A stretch of 64,000 bases of DNA from Robertmurraya sp. FSL R5-0851 (GCF_038002965.1 NZ_JBBOOE010000001.1:4699935-4763934); one strand, 5' to 3'; positions 1-9,707 are shown, numbered from the stretch's first letter. Numbers and translations: made by a program. Notes: generated by a model not told the origin, from the letters alone.

Positions 1-1
1 G

Positions 2-238
2 GAAGAAGTCATCAAACGCTTTAAAGCATTGGAAAAAGTAATTACTGGAGTAGTTGAAGTTCAAGCTGCATTCAATCTTTCTGAAAAGAGTAAGGAATAT
101 CAAGTGATTCTTATGGTTCGTTTCGAAAACGTGGCTGCTGTAGAGGCCTATACAATAAATGAACAACACCAAGAAGTGGCTGCCTTCATCCGCGAGGTTG
201 GAAGACTTGATAGCATCGGTGTAGATATTGAGATTTAA
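2..238 (+). CDS. Dabb-family (stress-responsive A/B barrel) protein, 5' end cut by window
   Basis: The reading frame is open from base 2, so the gene starts upstream of the window and only its last 78 codons are visible. The sequence (pattern EEVIKRFKALEKV, then YQVILMVRFENVAAVEAY and HQEVAAFI, ending VDIEI) fits the C-terminal two thirds of a Dabb domain, a small dimeric alpha/beta-barrel. Such proteins are about 100 residues, so roughly 20-25 residues are missing. The biochemical role of most Dabb proteins is unknown. A strong terminator follows 9 bases after the stop, so this gene ends its transcription unit. The family call is good; the function is not known. Confidence 0.8.
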   Translation, partial: EEVIKRFKALEKVITGVVEVQAAFNLSEKSKEYQVILMVRFENVAAVEAYTINEQHQEVAAFIREVGRLDSIGVDIEI

Positions 239-247
239 GAATTTATG

Positions 248-276
248 CCCCACAATAGGAATTGTGGGGTTTTTTA
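248..276 (+). terminator. Rho-independent terminator after the Dabb gene
   Basis: A perfect 9-bp stem (CCCCACAAT / ATTGTGGGG) with an AGGA loop is followed by six T residues. It separates the Dabb gene from the oxidoreductase that starts at 301. Confidence 0.9.
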
Positions 277-300
277 TAAGTATAGAAATGAGGAGTTTTT

Positions 301-1209
301 ATGAAAATTGGAATCATTGGATTAGGAGATATCGCAAAAAAAGCATATATACCCGTTCTTTCTGAAAAAGAAGGAATTGATCTTGTCCTTTGTACGAGAA
401 ATGAAGAGACACTTACTCGACTTTCAAACAAATACCGTGTTCAAGAAACAGCGAAGACGATTGACGAATTACTTTCAAAAGAAATTGATGCTGCCATTGT
501 TAGCACAGCGACAGAGGGACATTTTGAAATAGCAGAAAAGTTGCTTGATCATGGGATTCATACATACATTGATAAGCCCATATCCATGAACTTTCATGAA
601 ACAGAGAGAATTGTTAGGCTAGCTAAGGACAAGGGGAAAATTGCCATGGTTGGTTTTAACAGACGATTTATCCCTCGTGTGAAAGAACTAAAGGAACACG
701 GGAAACCAAACCTGATTATCATGCAAAAGAATCGCTTTGCAGCTCCTGATTATGTACGTAGATTTGTAGTAGAGGATTTTATCCATGTCGTTGATACGCT
801 GCGGTTTCTTATGGATACTGAGGTTAAAGATGTAAAGATTGAGTATGTAAGAAGCGGTGACACACTAAATCAGCTCGTTATCCAGCTAATTGGTGATGGT
901 TGTATAGCCATCGGAATCATGAATCGTAACGGTGGTGTAACAGAGGAAATCATTGAATATATGTGTGGGCATCAGAAATTTGTCGTGAACAGCCTAGTAG
1001 AAACCACCAGATATCATGATAAAGAAGTTAGCATAACAAAATTCGGTGACTGGGAACCGACGCTATATAAGCGTGGTTTTTACCAGCTTATGGACCATTT
1101 TATTGAATGCGTTCAAACACATTCTACACCAGACCCATCTATCGACGACTCTCTTATCACTCATGAGATATGCGAGAGAATTGTTAATATGATTGATTCG
1201 GAAGCGTAA
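301..1209 (+). CDS. Gfo/Idh/MocA-family NAD(P)-dependent oxidoreductase
   Basis: This 302-residue protein starts with a Rossmann fold (KIGIIGLGDIAKKAYIPVL, residues 2-20, a GxGxxA-type dinucleotide motif), followed by the family signature around residues 90-98 (YIDKPISMN, the EKP-like motif whose Lys contacts nicotinamide) and a C-terminal alpha/beta substrate domain. Family members oxidise sugars, inositols or related polyols; the substrate cannot be read from sequence. An AGGAG ribosome binding site sits five bases before the ATG. The gene stands alone: a terminator precedes it and a repeat element follows. It lies close to the trehalose operon on the opposite strand, but I see nothing that links them. 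Confidence 0.85.
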   Translation: MKIGIIGLGDIAKKAYIPVLSEKEGIDLVLCTRNEETLTRLSNKYRVQETAKTIDELLSKEIDAAIVSTATEGHFEIAEKLLDHGIHTYIDKPISMNFHETERIVRLAKDKGKIAMVGFNRRFIPRVKELKEHGKPNLIIMQKNRFAAPDYVRRFVVEDFIHVVDTLRFLMDTEVKDVKIEYVRSGDTLNQLVIQLIGDGCIAIGIMNRNGGVTEEIIEYMCGHQKFVVNSLVETTRYHDKEVSITKFGDWEPTLYKRGFYQLMDHFIECVQTHSTPDPSIDDSLITHEICERIVNMIDSEA

Positions 1210-1260
1210 TCGATACAAAGCAAGGGCTTGTCCTTAATCCAGTAACCATCAATAGTAAAA

Positions 1261-1445
1261 TAAACGGAGATTTTTCGGTTAAATGCAGAATGGAGCTCGT
1301 TTCGGGATAAATAAGGGAAGGTTTTCCGCTAATACAAAGGAAAATCCCCCTTTTTCGAATTTTTCAAGGCAATAGGCGGAATCTCTCCGTCTATTTTGCC
1401 TTTTTTAATAGGAAATACTAATTTAAACGGAATTTCTCCGTTTAT
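1261..1445. repeat. Four-hairpin dispersed intergenic element, diverged copy A
   Basis: The 388-base gap between the oxidoreductase and treR holds four imperfect palindromes in series: around 1261-1283, 1307-1332, 1372-1394 (ATAGGCGGA...TCCGTCTAT) and 1424-1445 (TAAACGGA...TCCGTTTAT). The spacing and linker sequence (CAGAA.GGAGCT between hairpins 1 and 2; a C-rich then T-rich linker between 2 and 3) match the elements at 26324-26524 and 27748-27948, but the copy is diverged. No coding capacity is seen. Confidence 0.75.
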
Positions 1446-1522
1446 CAGCACAGGTGATCCCCAATCGATAGTACGGACCCTCTTGACCTAACAAGTTAAT
1501 CTAATTACGTAGAAACGTTAAT

Positions 1523-1550
1523 AAGGACGTATGCTAATTCATACGTCCTT
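1523..1550. terminator. Probable terminator hairpin downstream of treR
   Basis: An 11-bp perfect stem (AAGGACGTATG / CATACGTCCTT, loop CTAATT) lies about 50 bases past the treR stop. The T-tract is weak on both strands, so it could be a terminator or a processed 3' end hairpin. Confidence 0.5.
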
Positions 1551-1597
1551 TCATTAGAAAACGGAACCCTTCTATAAAACTAGAAGGCGGGTTCGCC

Positions 1598-2314
1598 TTA
1601 TAGATGATTTCTTCTCGCAAAGTCGACAAAGCGGAATTTATCTGGTCTGTGTCTGGATTCGGTGTACTGAAACAAACTCGCGTCATCCAGATACACATAA
1701 TTTTTTATTATCACTATATTGTGATGACCATCTAAATCTAATAGCTTCCGGTCTTCCTCTGTCGGTTCTTCCACGATAATTTCTTTCTTCGCAAAGCTGA
1801 TACTTAGCTGCAAGTCATTTTCAAGATAATCATAAATAGAGTGTTCACAAATTTCCCGTGTTAAAGCAGGAACGAATTTTTTATTCAAATAATCTTTATC
1901 TAAGATTACCTTTTCTCCACCCATTTCCCTCACCCGAAACACTTGCCAGACCTGGTCCTTGCTAGACAAATTTAACTGTTTCATGATGAATGGATCTGGT
2001 TTTATCAAAGAGAGTTCATGAACTGTAGTGACCGGTTTTTGTCCCATTTTATCTGCTAGTTCTTTAAAACTGACTAGTCCAGAGACGGGAAAATCAACTT
2101 TTGTACTTTTAATGACAATCGAGCCCTTTCCGCGCACTTTTTGTATATACCCGTTTTGTGATAGTAGGTTAAGTGCCTTTCGGATCGTTTCTCTCGAGGT
2201 ATTGTAACGGTCCTTTAACTCATGCTCAGAGGGCAAAAGTGTATTAGGGGCAATTCTCCCTGCTTCTATTTGCTGTACAATATCGTTATGGATCGTTAAA
2301 TACTTATTTGTCAT
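1598..2314 (-). CDS. treR: Trehalose operon repressor TreR (GntR/UTRA family)
   Basis: The 238-residue protein has an N-terminal winged helix of the GntR type (residues 5-70, with PSEHELKDRYNTSRETIRKALNLL as the recognition region) and a UTRA effector-binding domain (about 95-235). TreR represses the trehalose genes and is induced by trehalose-6-phosphate. It is the last gene of treP-treC-treR, starting 15 bases after the treC stop. Two matches to the TreR operator lie in the promoter of treP. Length and gene order match the Bacillus operon. Confidence 0.93.
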   Translation of the reverse strand: MTNKYLTIHNDIVQQIEAGRIAPNTLLPSEHELKDRYNTSRETIRKALNLLSQNGYIQKVRGKGSIVIKSTKVDFPVSGLVSFKELADKMGQKPVTTVHELSLIKPDPFIMKQLNLSSKDQVWQVFRVREMGGEKVILDKDYLNKKFVPALTREICEHSIYDYLENDLQLSISFAKKEIIVEEPTEEDRKLLDLDGHHNIVIIKNYVYLDDASLFQYTESRHRPDKFRFVDFARRNHL

Positions 2315-2329
2315 GTTAAAAACTCCAGT

Positions 2330-4012
2330 TTACTTTTTTAAATAGTACACAACAGACTCATATGGTCTTAGCTTCATTTGCTTTATATCTTCTGAGGAGT
2401 CAGCATAGTTGGATAATAAAATCGTGCTAGTTACACCTTCCGTATCCACATGCTCTGGTAATTGAAACTCTACTTCTTTGGAATAAAAATTATTCACGAC
2501 TAGTAATTTTTCATTACCATTATCTCGTATATAAGCAAAAATAGCATCATGATTGGCTAAAAGCAACTCATAATTTCCGTCTGTCACGATATCGTACTCT
2601 TTTCTTAACTGGATAAGCTTTTGATAATGATAGAAAACTGAATCTTGGTCGGCCATTGCCTTTTCTGCATTAATCTCTTTGTAGTTTGCTGCTGGTTGAA
2701 TCCAAGGAGTACCCGTTGTAAAGCCTGCATTCTCCTCATCATTCCATTGAACAGGTGTTCTCGAATTATCACGTGATTTTTGCTTTAAGATATCTAGAAT
2801 ATTTTGTTCGGCCATGCCTTTTCCTTTGAGAATCTCAAAGATGTTTAATGACTCCACATCACGATACTCATTAATAGAAGTGAAATTGGGGTTAGTCATT
2901 CCAAATTCTTCTCCCTGATAAATATAAGGAGTACCCTGCATCATATGAATGACTGTGGCAAGCATTTTAGCTGACTCTTTATGATACTCCTTGTCATTTC
3001 CGAAACGCGACACCACTCTTGGCTGATCATGGTTACACCAGAATAAGGCATTCCAACCGCCACCCTTATTCATTTCCACTTGCCAGTCAGATAAGATTTG
3101 CTTCAACTTATAGAAATCAAAGTCTGCCTTTGTCCACTTCTCTCCATTTGGATAATCAACCTTTAAATGATGGAAGCTGAAGGTCATATCCAACTCTTTT
3201 CGCTCTGGGTTTGTATACTTAATACAGTTATCAATAGAAGTAGAAGACATTTCTCCAACGGTCATGATGTCATAGTGAGAAAATACCTCTTGATTCATTT
3301 CATGTAGGTACTCATGAATTTTGGGACCATCTGTATAGAATTTACGACCATCTCCAAGACCGGTTGATCCATCATCATCTAAGAAGCGCTGATCCTTAGA
3401 GAGCAAATTCACCACGTCTAAACGGAAGCCGTCCACCCCTTTATCTAGCCAAAATTTCATCATATCGTAAACTTCTCGACGAACCGGTTCATGCTCCCAA
3501 TTCAAGTCCGCTTGAGTCACATCAAACAAGTGTAAATAGTATTGATCGGTTTGTTCATCATATTGCCACGCATTTCCGCCGAACTTTGACTCCCAGTTGG
3601 TCGGAGCCCCGCCATTTTTCGCATCCTTCCATATATAATACTCACGGTACGGGTTGTCCTTTGAAGACTTCGATTCAATAAACCATTGATGCTCCGTTGA
3701 TGTATGGTTTACAACAATATCCATAATAATTTTAATCCCGCGGTTATGGGCTTCTTTTAATAAAGAATCAAAGTCTTCCATCGTCCCATACGGCTCATAG
3801 ATACGGAAATAATCACTAATATCATATCCATTGTCACGCTGTGGAGACTCATATATTGGTGTTAACCAAACCACATCTACCCCAAGCGTTGCTAAGTAAT
3901 CTAACTTCTCAATAATTCCCTTAATATCTCCTACACCATTTCCCGTCGTATCATTAAAGCTTTTTGGATAAATTTGATATACAACTGCTTTTTTCCACCA
4001 AGGTTGAGTCAT
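2330..4012 (-). CDS. treC: Alpha,alpha-phosphotrehalase (GH13)
   Basis: The enzyme hydrolyses cytoplasmic trehalose-6-phosphate to glucose and glucose-6-phosphate (gene called treA in B. subtilis). The 560 residues form a GH13 barrel: VVNH near 101-103, nucleophile Asp199 in GFRLDVVN, acid/base Glu254 in VGEMS, and Asp329 in CNHDQPR. The N-terminal PWWKKAVVYQIYPKSFND is typical of phosphotrehalases and oligo-1,6-glucosidases; linkage to treP and treR decides for phosphotrehalase. A stem-loop separates it from treP. Confidence 0.93.
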   Translation of the reverse strand: MTQPWWKKAVVYQIYPKSFNDTTGNGVGDIKGIIEKLDYLATLGVDVVWLTPIYESPQRDNGYDISDYFRIYEPYGTMEDFDSLLKEAHNRGIKIIMDIVVNHTSTEHQWFIESKSSKDNPYREYYIWKDAKNGGAPTNWESKFGGNAWQYDEQTDQYYLHLFDVTQADLNWEHEPVRREVYDMMKFWLDKGVDGFRLDVVNLLSKDQRFLDDDGSTGLGDGRKFYTDGPKIHEYLHEMNQEVFSHYDIMTVGEMSSTSIDNCIKYTNPERKELDMTFSFHHLKVDYPNGEKWTKADFDFYKLKQILSDWQVEMNKGGGWNALFWCNHDQPRVVSRFGNDKEYHKESAKMLATVIHMMQGTPYIYQGEEFGMTNPNFTSINEYRDVESLNIFEILKGKGMAEQNILDILKQKSRDNSRTPVQWNDEENAGFTTGTPWIQPAANYKEINAEKAMADQDSVFYHYQKLIQLRKEYDIVTDGNYELLLANHDAIFAYIRDNGNEKLLVVNNFYSKEVEFQLPEHVDTEGVTSTILLSNYADSSEDIKQMKLRPYESVVYYLKK

Positions 4013-4044
4013 CTTTGTAGCACCAGCCCTTATTTAATAGTAAA

Positions 4045-4068
4045 AGAGGAACAAAGAATTGTTCCTCT
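4045..4068 (-). terminator. Stem-loop between treP and treC
   Basis: A perfect 10-bp stem (AGAGGAACAA / TTGTTCCTCT, loop AGAA) lies directly after treP. Only about four T residues follow on the minus strand, so partial termination or mRNA stabilisation is more likely than a full stop. Confidence 0.55.
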
Positions 4069-4073
4069 CGACA

Positions 4074-5501
4074 TTATTTTCTTTTAAAAGATACTTTTCC
4101 AATATTCATCTTGGCAAATACAACCGTTAAGATGAACGGTACAACGACTGCAACAACCATAGCAATAGCGAATGTTAACATATGCTGTGGTTGGATCGAA
4201 AGAATTCCAGGAAGACCACCCACTCCAATGGAGTTTGCCATAACATTGCTTCCTACCGAGATCACAGCTGCTACCAATGAACCAATCATGGCAGCTAGGA
4301 ATGGGAAGCCGTATTTCAAGTTAATACCAAACATCGCTGGCTCTGTTACACCAAGATAACAAGAGATAGCTGCAGGAATAGACACTTGCTTTTCCTCTTC
4401 GTTCTTTCTGTTAATATAAATCATCGCTAGAACAGCAGAACCTTGAGCGATATTTGATAAAGCGATCATTGGCCAAAGGTTCGTTCCACCAAGTTCACTC
4501 ATTAACTGTAGATCAATGGCATTCGTCATATGGTGTAAACCTGTAATAACAAGTGGTGCATAAGCAAATCCAAATACAGCTGCAAATAACCAGCCCACTG
4601 CAGAAGTTAAGCCAGAGTATACAACGTCAGAGATGAAAGAACCAATTGCCCAACCTACTGGACCAAGTACGGTATGTGCAATTAATACCGTTGGTACTAG
4701 GGCAAAGAATGGAACAACAATCATGGAAACCGCATTTGGAACGACCTTACGTAGTTTTAGTTCAAGGAATGAAAGAACTATACCTGCTAAAATCGCTGGA
4801 ATCACTTGTGCTTGGTAACCAATCATGTCTATCTTGGCAAAGCCAAAATCCCAGAATGGTACTTCCGTTGCACCTGCCACACCATAAGCATTCAATAGCT
4901 GTGGTGATACAAGCGTAATCCCTAATACAATTCCTAAAATCGGAGTTGCTCCCATTTTTCTAGCAACTGCCCATGTAATCCCTACCGGTAAGAAGTGGAA
5001 GATCGCTTCCCCAATTAACCATAGAAATGCATGAGTTCCAGCCCAAAATTGAGAAATCTCAATTAAAGACTTTGTTCCATCTTCAAACATTTTGATGTCA
5101 CCGATTACATTTCGGAATCCAAGAATAAGCCCCCCAACAACGATGGCTGGAATTAATGGAGTAAAGATATCTGCAAGGTGAGCTATCATTCTTTGAAGCC
5201 AGTTCATATTCTGCTTCGCTGCTTGTTTTGCATCTTCCTTAGACGTATCGCTAACACCTGCTATTTTAATAAATTCATTATAAAAGGACGATACTTCATT
5301 CCCAATAATCACTTGGAATTGTCCCGCTTGAGTAAAGGTTCCTTTTACAAGCTTAATGGACTCAATCTTATCTATATCTGCTTTTTTTGGATCTTTTAAA
5401 ACAAAGCGCATTCTTGTCACACAGTGGGTAACAACGGAAATATTATCGCTACCACCGATATGTTCAAGCAAGTCTTTTGCTGGTTGAGTATAATTACTCA
5501 T
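4074..5501 (-). CDS. treP: PTS trehalose transporter, EIIBC component
   Basis: It imports and phosphorylates trehalose to trehalose-6-phosphate at the membrane. The EIIB domain (residues 1-90) carries the phosphorylatable Cys27 in VVTHCVTRMRF; the EIIC domain (about 105-460) has roughly ten hydrophobic segments. No EIIA domain is present, so a separate EIIA (usually the glucose one) must supply phosphate. The start chosen is the ATG at 5501, which follows GGGAGG; an in-frame upstream start at 5531 has no such site. It is the first gene of treP-treC-treR. Length (475 aa) is normal. Confidence 0.93.
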   Translation of the reverse strand: MSNYTQPAKDLLEHIGGSDNISVVTHCVTRMRFVLKDPKKADIDKIESIKLVKGTFTQAGQFQVIIGNEVSSFYNEFIKIAGVSDTSKEDAKQAAKQNMNWLQRMIAHLADIFTPLIPAIVVGGLILGFRNVIGDIKMFEDGTKSLIEISQFWAGTHAFLWLIGEAIFHFLPVGITWAVARKMGATPILGIVLGITLVSPQLLNAYGVAGATEVPFWDFGFAKIDMIGYQAQVIPAILAGIVLSFLELKLRKVVPNAVSMIVVPFFALVPTVLIAHTVLGPVGWAIGSFISDVVYSGLTSAVGWLFAAVFGFAYAPLVITGLHHMTNAIDLQLMSELGGTNLWPMIALSNIAQGSAVLAMIYINRKNEEEKQVSIPAAISCYLGVTEPAMFGINLKYGFPFLAAMIGSLVAAVISVGSNVMANSIGVGGLPGILSIQPQHMLTFAIAMVVAVVVPFILTVVFAKMNIGKVSFKRK

Positions 5502-5586
5502 TCGTATTCCTCCCTGGTAAAAAGTTACCAAACAATTTTATTATGAAACAAGTAAGGGAAATAAATTCGCTTACATTTCGGAAAAC

Positions 5587-5635
5587 TTGTATATACATGT
5601 TTTGTTTACGTTTTCATTCTAACTTGTATATACAA
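5587..5635. promoter_or_regulatory. Two TreR operators
   Basis: Two near-palindromic sites, TTGTATATACATG at 5587-5599 and TTGTATATACAA at 5624-5635, match the known TreR operator type. The second fills the spacer between the -35 and -10 of the treP promoter; the first lies about 20-25 bases downstream of -10. That arrangement would block RNA polymerase when TreR is bound. Confidence 0.8.
5603..5616 (-). promoter_or_regulatory. cre site (CcpA) of the tre operon
   Basis: On the minus strand the site reads TGAAAACGTAAACA, one mismatch from the cre consensus TGWAANCGNTNWCA. It sits directly downstream of the treP -10 box, a position typical for carbon catabolite repression. Confidence 0.6.
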
Positions 5636-5644
5636 ATCTGTCAA
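5616..5644 (-). promoter_or_regulatory. SigA promoter of treP
   Basis: On the minus strand, TTGACA (5639-5644) and TAGAAT (5616-5621) are separated by exactly 17 bases. It lies about 115 bases before the treP start and overlaps a TreR operator. Confidence 0.85.
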
Positions 5645-5670
5645 TCTACTTTTCTAAAAAACGCGTACAT

Positions 5671-5698
5671 AAAAAAAAACGCCCGAGTTCGGACGTTT
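5671..5698 (-). terminator. Terminator of the KinB-like kinase gene
   Basis: A GC-rich stem (AACGtCCGA / TCGGgCGTT) followed by nine T residues on the minus strand begins at the kinase stop codon. Confidence 0.85.
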
Positions 5699-6908
5699 AT
5701 ATAAGGGACGGAAAACGAATGGTAACGGTTGTTCCTTTTCCTTTTGTACTTTTGAAGCTTATTTTTCCTTTGTAATTCTCTGCGATATTATAACAAATCA
5801 TCATTCCGAGGCCAGTTCCTTTACTCTTTAAAGAATAAAATGGAGTTCCAAGAGACTCAATTTCCTTCTCTGTCATCCCTTGACCATAATCAATAATATT
5901 AATTTCAACCATATCCTTTATTTTTGAAGCTGCCACTACGACCACATCACCAATATTCGATGCTTCGATTGCATTTTTAATAATATTTATGAATAATTGT
6001 TTCATCTCAATTGTATTAGCTGCGACATAGGAATCTTCTACAATTTGTAACTCGATTTGATTATCATGTAATAGCCCGTAGGAATGGAGCAAATCGGTTA
6101 CACTTTGAAGAACCTGCCTGATATTTACCGGTTCTAGCTCCTTTTCCTTCGCTGGCTTTGCAATCGATAAAAATTGAGATATAACCTGTTCAGCTGTATT
6201 CAACTCATCTACCATTAAATGAAAATGTTTCTTCAACTCAGTATCTACTTCATTGGATTGCTCGTAAAACTGTAAAAATCCTTTAACTACTGTCAAAGGA
6301 TTTCTGATTTCATGAGCAACTGCTGCTGCAAGTTGTCCAGTCGTCTTCAAACGCTCTGCCTGTTTTATTTGTTGAAAATATAGTTGTTGTTTCTTTAAAC
6401 GACCATAGGAAATATAAAAAATAAAGTAAATGATGGCTTGACTACCAAAAAAATTAATTATATTTCCCACTAGATCTTCTTGAATATAAGAATAATGAGC
6501 ACCTTGATCAACAAGTATGATATATAGGAACGTCATTAGGATCGCAAAACTATTAAGTGCCAGTGAAAAGTAAAAGAGTTTTGGATCAAAAAATAAAATC
6601 GATATAGCTGGAACAAGACATAAAAAGATAAAGTTTGACCAGGTATCAGGATATAAAAAGAATAATGAATAAAAGTACATAAATGATGTAATCATGATGA
6701 GCAATCGACAATAATGAGATGTATTTCTCGGGTACAACAATAAACAAACAGCAAAGAATGTGAGAAATAATGCATGGAGAAAAAAAGCTGATCCATCTTG
6801 ACTATAATATGGATTGTCTACTAATAGACCCATTAACATAATGGCAATAACAACAGTTATCGTAAAATAATACAGTTTCTTATTAATTTCCGTATAAAGT
6901 TCCTTCAT
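5697..6908 (-). CDS. KinB-like membrane sensor histidine kinase
   Basis: The 403-residue protein has about six hydrophobic segments in residues 10-170, a HisKA dimerisation region with phosphoacceptor His199 (AVAHEIRNPLTVVKGF), an N-box (IKNAIEAS), and G boxes (DYGQGM, KGTGLGM) of the ATPase domain. The multi-pass sensor without a PAS domain, followed by HEIRNPLTVVKGF, resembles the sporulation kinases KinB/KinD that feed the Spo0A phosphorelay. No response regulator is adjacent, as expected for such orphan kinases. The start at 6908 follows AAAGGAG; an in-frame ATG at 6974 lacks a site. The signal sensed is unknown. Confidence 0.8.
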   Translation of the reverse strand: MKELYTEINKKLYYFTITVVIAIMLMGLLVDNPYYSQDGSAFFLHALFLTFFAVCLLLYPRNTSHYCRLLIMITSFMYFYSLFFLYPDTWSNFIFLCLVPAISILFFDPKLFYFSLALNSFAILMTFLYIILVDQGAHYSYIQEDLVGNIINFFGSQAIIYFIFYISYGRLKKQQLYFQQIKQAERLKTTGQLAAAVAHEIRNPLTVVKGFLQFYEQSNEVDTELKKHFHLMVDELNTAEQVISQFLSIAKPAKEKELEPVNIRQVLQSVTDLLHSYGLLHDNQIELQIVEDSYVAANTIEMKQLFINIIKNAIEASNIGDVVVVAASKIKDMVEINIIDYGQGMTEKEIESLGTPFYSLKSKGTGLGMMICYNIAENYKGKISFKSTKGKGTTVTIRFPSLI

Positions 6909-7007
6909 ACTTACTCCTTTAAACCAGGATTGCATTTCGGTTAATACGATTGTTCTCCCTATATATACTACCATAATTACCCTTTTGTTTTGGGAAAAAT
7001 TTAAACC

Positions 7008-7046
7008 AAAAAGAGAGTAGTTCGAAAAGTCTGCTACTCTCTTTTT
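7008..7046 (-). terminator. Terminator of proBA
   Basis: A stem of about 11 bp (AAAGAGAGTAG / CTACTCTCTTT) ending in a T run on the minus strand lies 9 bases past the proA stop. Confidence 0.85.
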
Positions 7047-7054
7047 GACTATTT

Positions 7055-8302
7055 TTATTCTCTTATTTGTCCGGTTCCTCGAACAATGTACTTGGTAGAG
7101 GTAAGAGCAGGTAAGCCCATTGGACCTCGTGCATGAAGCTTTTGCGTACTAATCCCTATTTCTGCCCCAAAACCAAATTCAAAGCCATCGGTAAATCTTG
7201 TAGAAGCATTGTGATATAGGGCTGCTGCATCAACTCTATTAAAGAATGTCTCTACATTCTCAGCAGTTTCTGAAATGATCGCTTCTGAATGCTTTGAGCC
7301 ATAGCTAGCAATATGACTGATTGCTTCATCGACATGAGATACCACTCGAAGCGCTACTGTTAGGTTTGAGAACTCTGTTTCCCAATCTTCTTCAGTAGCA
7401 GGAAGTAAATCTTTATCCATTTGTCTTGCCTTTTCATCTGCGCGTATTTCCACCTTTTTCTCTTGTAACGCTTTTATTAAATCCTCTAGATGCTGATCTG
7501 CCCATTTTTGGTGAACAAGGATCGTTTCTGCCGCATTACACACAGATGGACGCTGAGTTTTCGCATTAATGGCAATATCAATGGCCATTTTATGATTAGC
7601 ACTTTCATCAATATAAATATGACAGTTCCCCACCCCAGTTTCAAGAACGGGAACGGAAGCATTATTTACAACGGATTGAATGAGGTTTGCTCCTCCTCTA
7701 GGGATGAGCACATCTAGGTACTCTGTTAACTTAAACATTTGGGAAGCTGTTTCTCTGCTTGTATCTTCTAGTAACTGCACCGCTTCCACTGGACATTCAC
7801 TCTTTTCAAGTGCACGGTGAATAACTGCTACAATCGCTTTATTTGAATGAATCGCAGATGAACTTCCTCGCAACAACACCGCATTACCTGTTTTTAGGCA
7901 AAGACTTGCTGCATCAACCGTGACATTGGGTCTTGCTTCATAGATCATTCCGACAACTCCAAGAGGAACACGGACTTTCTCAATATGAAGACCATTTGGG
8001 CGATCCCATCCCTCTAGAATCTCTCCAACAGGATCTGATAAGGTAGCTACTTGTCTTACTCCTTCTGCCATGTCTTGAATACGTTCTTCCGTTAATTGGA
8101 GACGATCGAGTAAGTGATCTCCCATCCCGCTTTGCTTTCCAGCCTCAAGATCCTTCTTATTTTCTTGTAAAATAAAAGGGGTATCCTCTACTAACTGATT
8201 GGCAATAAGCAGCAATGCATCGTTTTTCTGGTTGGTGGTACAAAGAGCTAAGCTAGTTGCTAGAGTACTTGCGAGACGTGCCTTTTCTAATAATTCTGTC
8301 AT
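7055..8302 (-). CDS. proA: Glutamate-5-semialdehyde dehydrogenase (gamma-glutamyl phosphate reductase), anabolic copy
   Basis: It reduces gamma-glutamyl phosphate to glutamate-5-semialdehyde with NADPH, the second step of proline synthesis. The 415 residues show the aldehyde-dehydrogenase fold: [21 protein letters not shown] motif near 115-131, [10 protein letters not shown] near 138-147, the catalytic-Cys segment [11 protein letters not shown] near 253-263, and a closing [14 protein letters not shown]. The ATG overlaps the proB stop by four bases (ATGA), so the two are translationally coupled. A second, clearly different proA lies at 15820-17082. Confidence 0.95.
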   Translation of the reverse strand: MTELLEKARLASTLATSLALCTTNQKNDALLLIANQLVEDTPFILQENKKDLEAGKQSGMGDHLLDRLQLTEERIQDMAEGVRQVATLSDPVGEILEGWDRPNGLHIEKVRVPLGVVGMIYEARPNVTVDAASLCLKTGNAVLLRGSSSAIHSNKAIVAVIHRALEKSECPVEAVQLLEDTSRETASQMFKLTEYLDVLIPRGGANLIQSVVNNASVPVLETGVGNCHIYIDESANHKMAIDIAINAKTQRPSVCNAAETILVHQKWADQHLEDLIKALQEKKVEIRADEKARQMDKDLLPATEEDWETEFSNLTVALRVVSHVDEAISHIASYGSKHSEAIISETAENVETFFNRVDAAALYHNASTRFTDGFEFGFGAEIGISTQKLHARGPMGLPALTSTKYIVRGTGQIRE

Positions 8303-9429
8303 CTTTGTTTCCTCTCCTTCGTAAAAGTAACCCAGTTATCTCTGTGAATAACTTCAATCCGATTATGCATATTTACTATATTTGCTTCTTTACTTGAAAG
8401 TCCTTTAATTTTGGAAAGTTCATCAACTGTATAATTAATTTGCCCTTTTCCAATTAACTCACCTTTTTCATTCCATACCTCTACGACATCACCGCGCGTA
8501 AAGGAACCATCAACATGTTTGACACCTGCTGGCAAAAGGCTTTTCCCTTGATGAATGACAGCATGTTCCGCACCCGAATCAATATCGATTCGCCCAGCAA
8601 TTTGTGAGTGAATGCCTATCCACTGTTTCTTACTTTTTAATGAAGTCCCTAGGTTATAGCCAATATAGGTACCATCGCCCTTTCCAGTAACGATATCTAA
8701 TAGCTTATCCGTTCCTTCTCCCTTGCCGATAAATACCTTTACACCGACAGATAAAGCCGTTTTGGCTGCCTCAAGCTTCGAACGCATCCCGCCTGTACCG
8801 ACCTTTGAACCAGAACCTCCCGCAACCTCTAAAACTTCCTCTGTAACTTCTGGGAGGAAATTATACTTTTTAGCGTTCGGGTCCTTACGTGGGTTTCCGT
8901 CATACAAGCCATTTATATCCGTAAGAATAATGAGCGTGTCGGCATGAATTAAACCACTAACTAAAGCAGAAAGCATGTCATTATCGCCAAATGTGAGTTC
9001 ATCTACCGCAACCGAATCGTTTTCATTAATAATCGGTATAACCCCACGTTTTAATAGCTCAGATAATGTGGAATAGGCATTATTGTATTGTTCTTGTTGG
9101 GAAAAATCATTTCTTGTTAGAAGAAGCTGGGCTGACACGATTCCTTCTTTTTGAAACTCTTCAAAGTAGCTTTGCATGAGTAAGCCCTGACCCACAGCGG
9201 CAGCCGCTTGCTTTCCAGCAATGGTCACAGGTCTTGTCTGATAGCCTAAAACTGAAAAACCTGCAGCCACAGCTCCTGAAGAAATAAGAATCACTTCGTT
9301 TCCTTCCTTCTTCAGCTTAGACAGTGCCGCCACATGCTCGGCGATCTTATTCTTTGATAGACCACCATGCGAATTCGTTAATGAACTACTCCCGATTTTT
9401 ACAACAATGCGCTGTTTAGCCACTTCCAT
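8299..9429 (-). CDS. proB: Glutamate 5-kinase, anabolic copy, with PUA domain
   Basis: It phosphorylates glutamate to gamma-glutamyl phosphate, the committed step of proline synthesis and the usual point of proline feedback. An amino-acid-kinase domain covers residues 5-260 ([10 protein letters not shown] near 9-18; [29 protein letters not shown]), and a PUA domain covers about 280-365. It is the first gene of proBA and lies behind a T-box leader. The paralogue proJ at 14676 has the same length and domain order but a distinct sequence. Confidence 0.95.
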   Translation of the reverse strand: MEVAKQRIVVKIGSSSLTNSHGGLSKNKIAEHVAALSKLKKEGNEVILISSGAVAAGFSVLGYQTRPVTIAGKQAAAAVGQGLLMQSYFEEFQKEGIVSAQLLLTRNDFSQQEQYNNAYSTLSELLKRGVIPIINENDSVAVDELTFGDNDMLSALVSGLIHADTLIILTDINGLYDGNPRKDPNAKKYNFLPEVTEEVLEVAGGSGSKVGTGGMRSKLEAAKTALSVGVKVFIGKGEGTDKLLDIVTGKGDGTYIGYNLGTSLKSKKQWIGIHSQIAGRIDIDSGAEHAVIHQGKSLLPAGVKHVDGSFTRGDVVEVWNEKGELIGKGQINYTVDELSKIKGLSSKEANIVNMHNRIEVIHRDNWVTFTKERKQR

Positions 9430-9458
9430 CCCTCATTCTCTAAATTCTTCATCTAAAT

Positions 9459-9690
9459 AAAAAAACTCCTCCATCCTTAAAAGGACGGAAGAGTTAATCC
9501 GCGGTACCACCTTTTTAGCAACCTTAAAAAGGATGCCTCTCAAAACCCCGTAACGAGGGGAAACGGTTAGTTTTAGCTAACTGCTCAAGGACAGGTTCGA
9601 TCTGTCAGCGGTGGCAGGGACTCTCAGCCTAGGACCCCACTCTCTTTACACATGTACAAGATGTACTAATTCCTCTCATCGCTTCTTCGT
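9459..9690 (-). ncRNA. T-box riboswitch (proline type) controlling proBA
   Basis: On the minus strand the leader contains the universal T-box sequence AGGTGGTACCGCGG (9499-9512), followed by a terminator stem with a T run (9459-9495). Upstream is a long Stem I region with the AGAGAG element. The likely specifier is CCT (proline) at 9593-9595, in the context GAA-CCT-GTCCTTGAGC. Uncharged tRNA-Pro would stabilise the antiterminator and switch on proBA. The specifier assignment is by eye; the T-box itself is certain. Confidence 0.93.
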
Positions 9691-9707
9691 TCATTTCTTT
9701 GCAGAAT

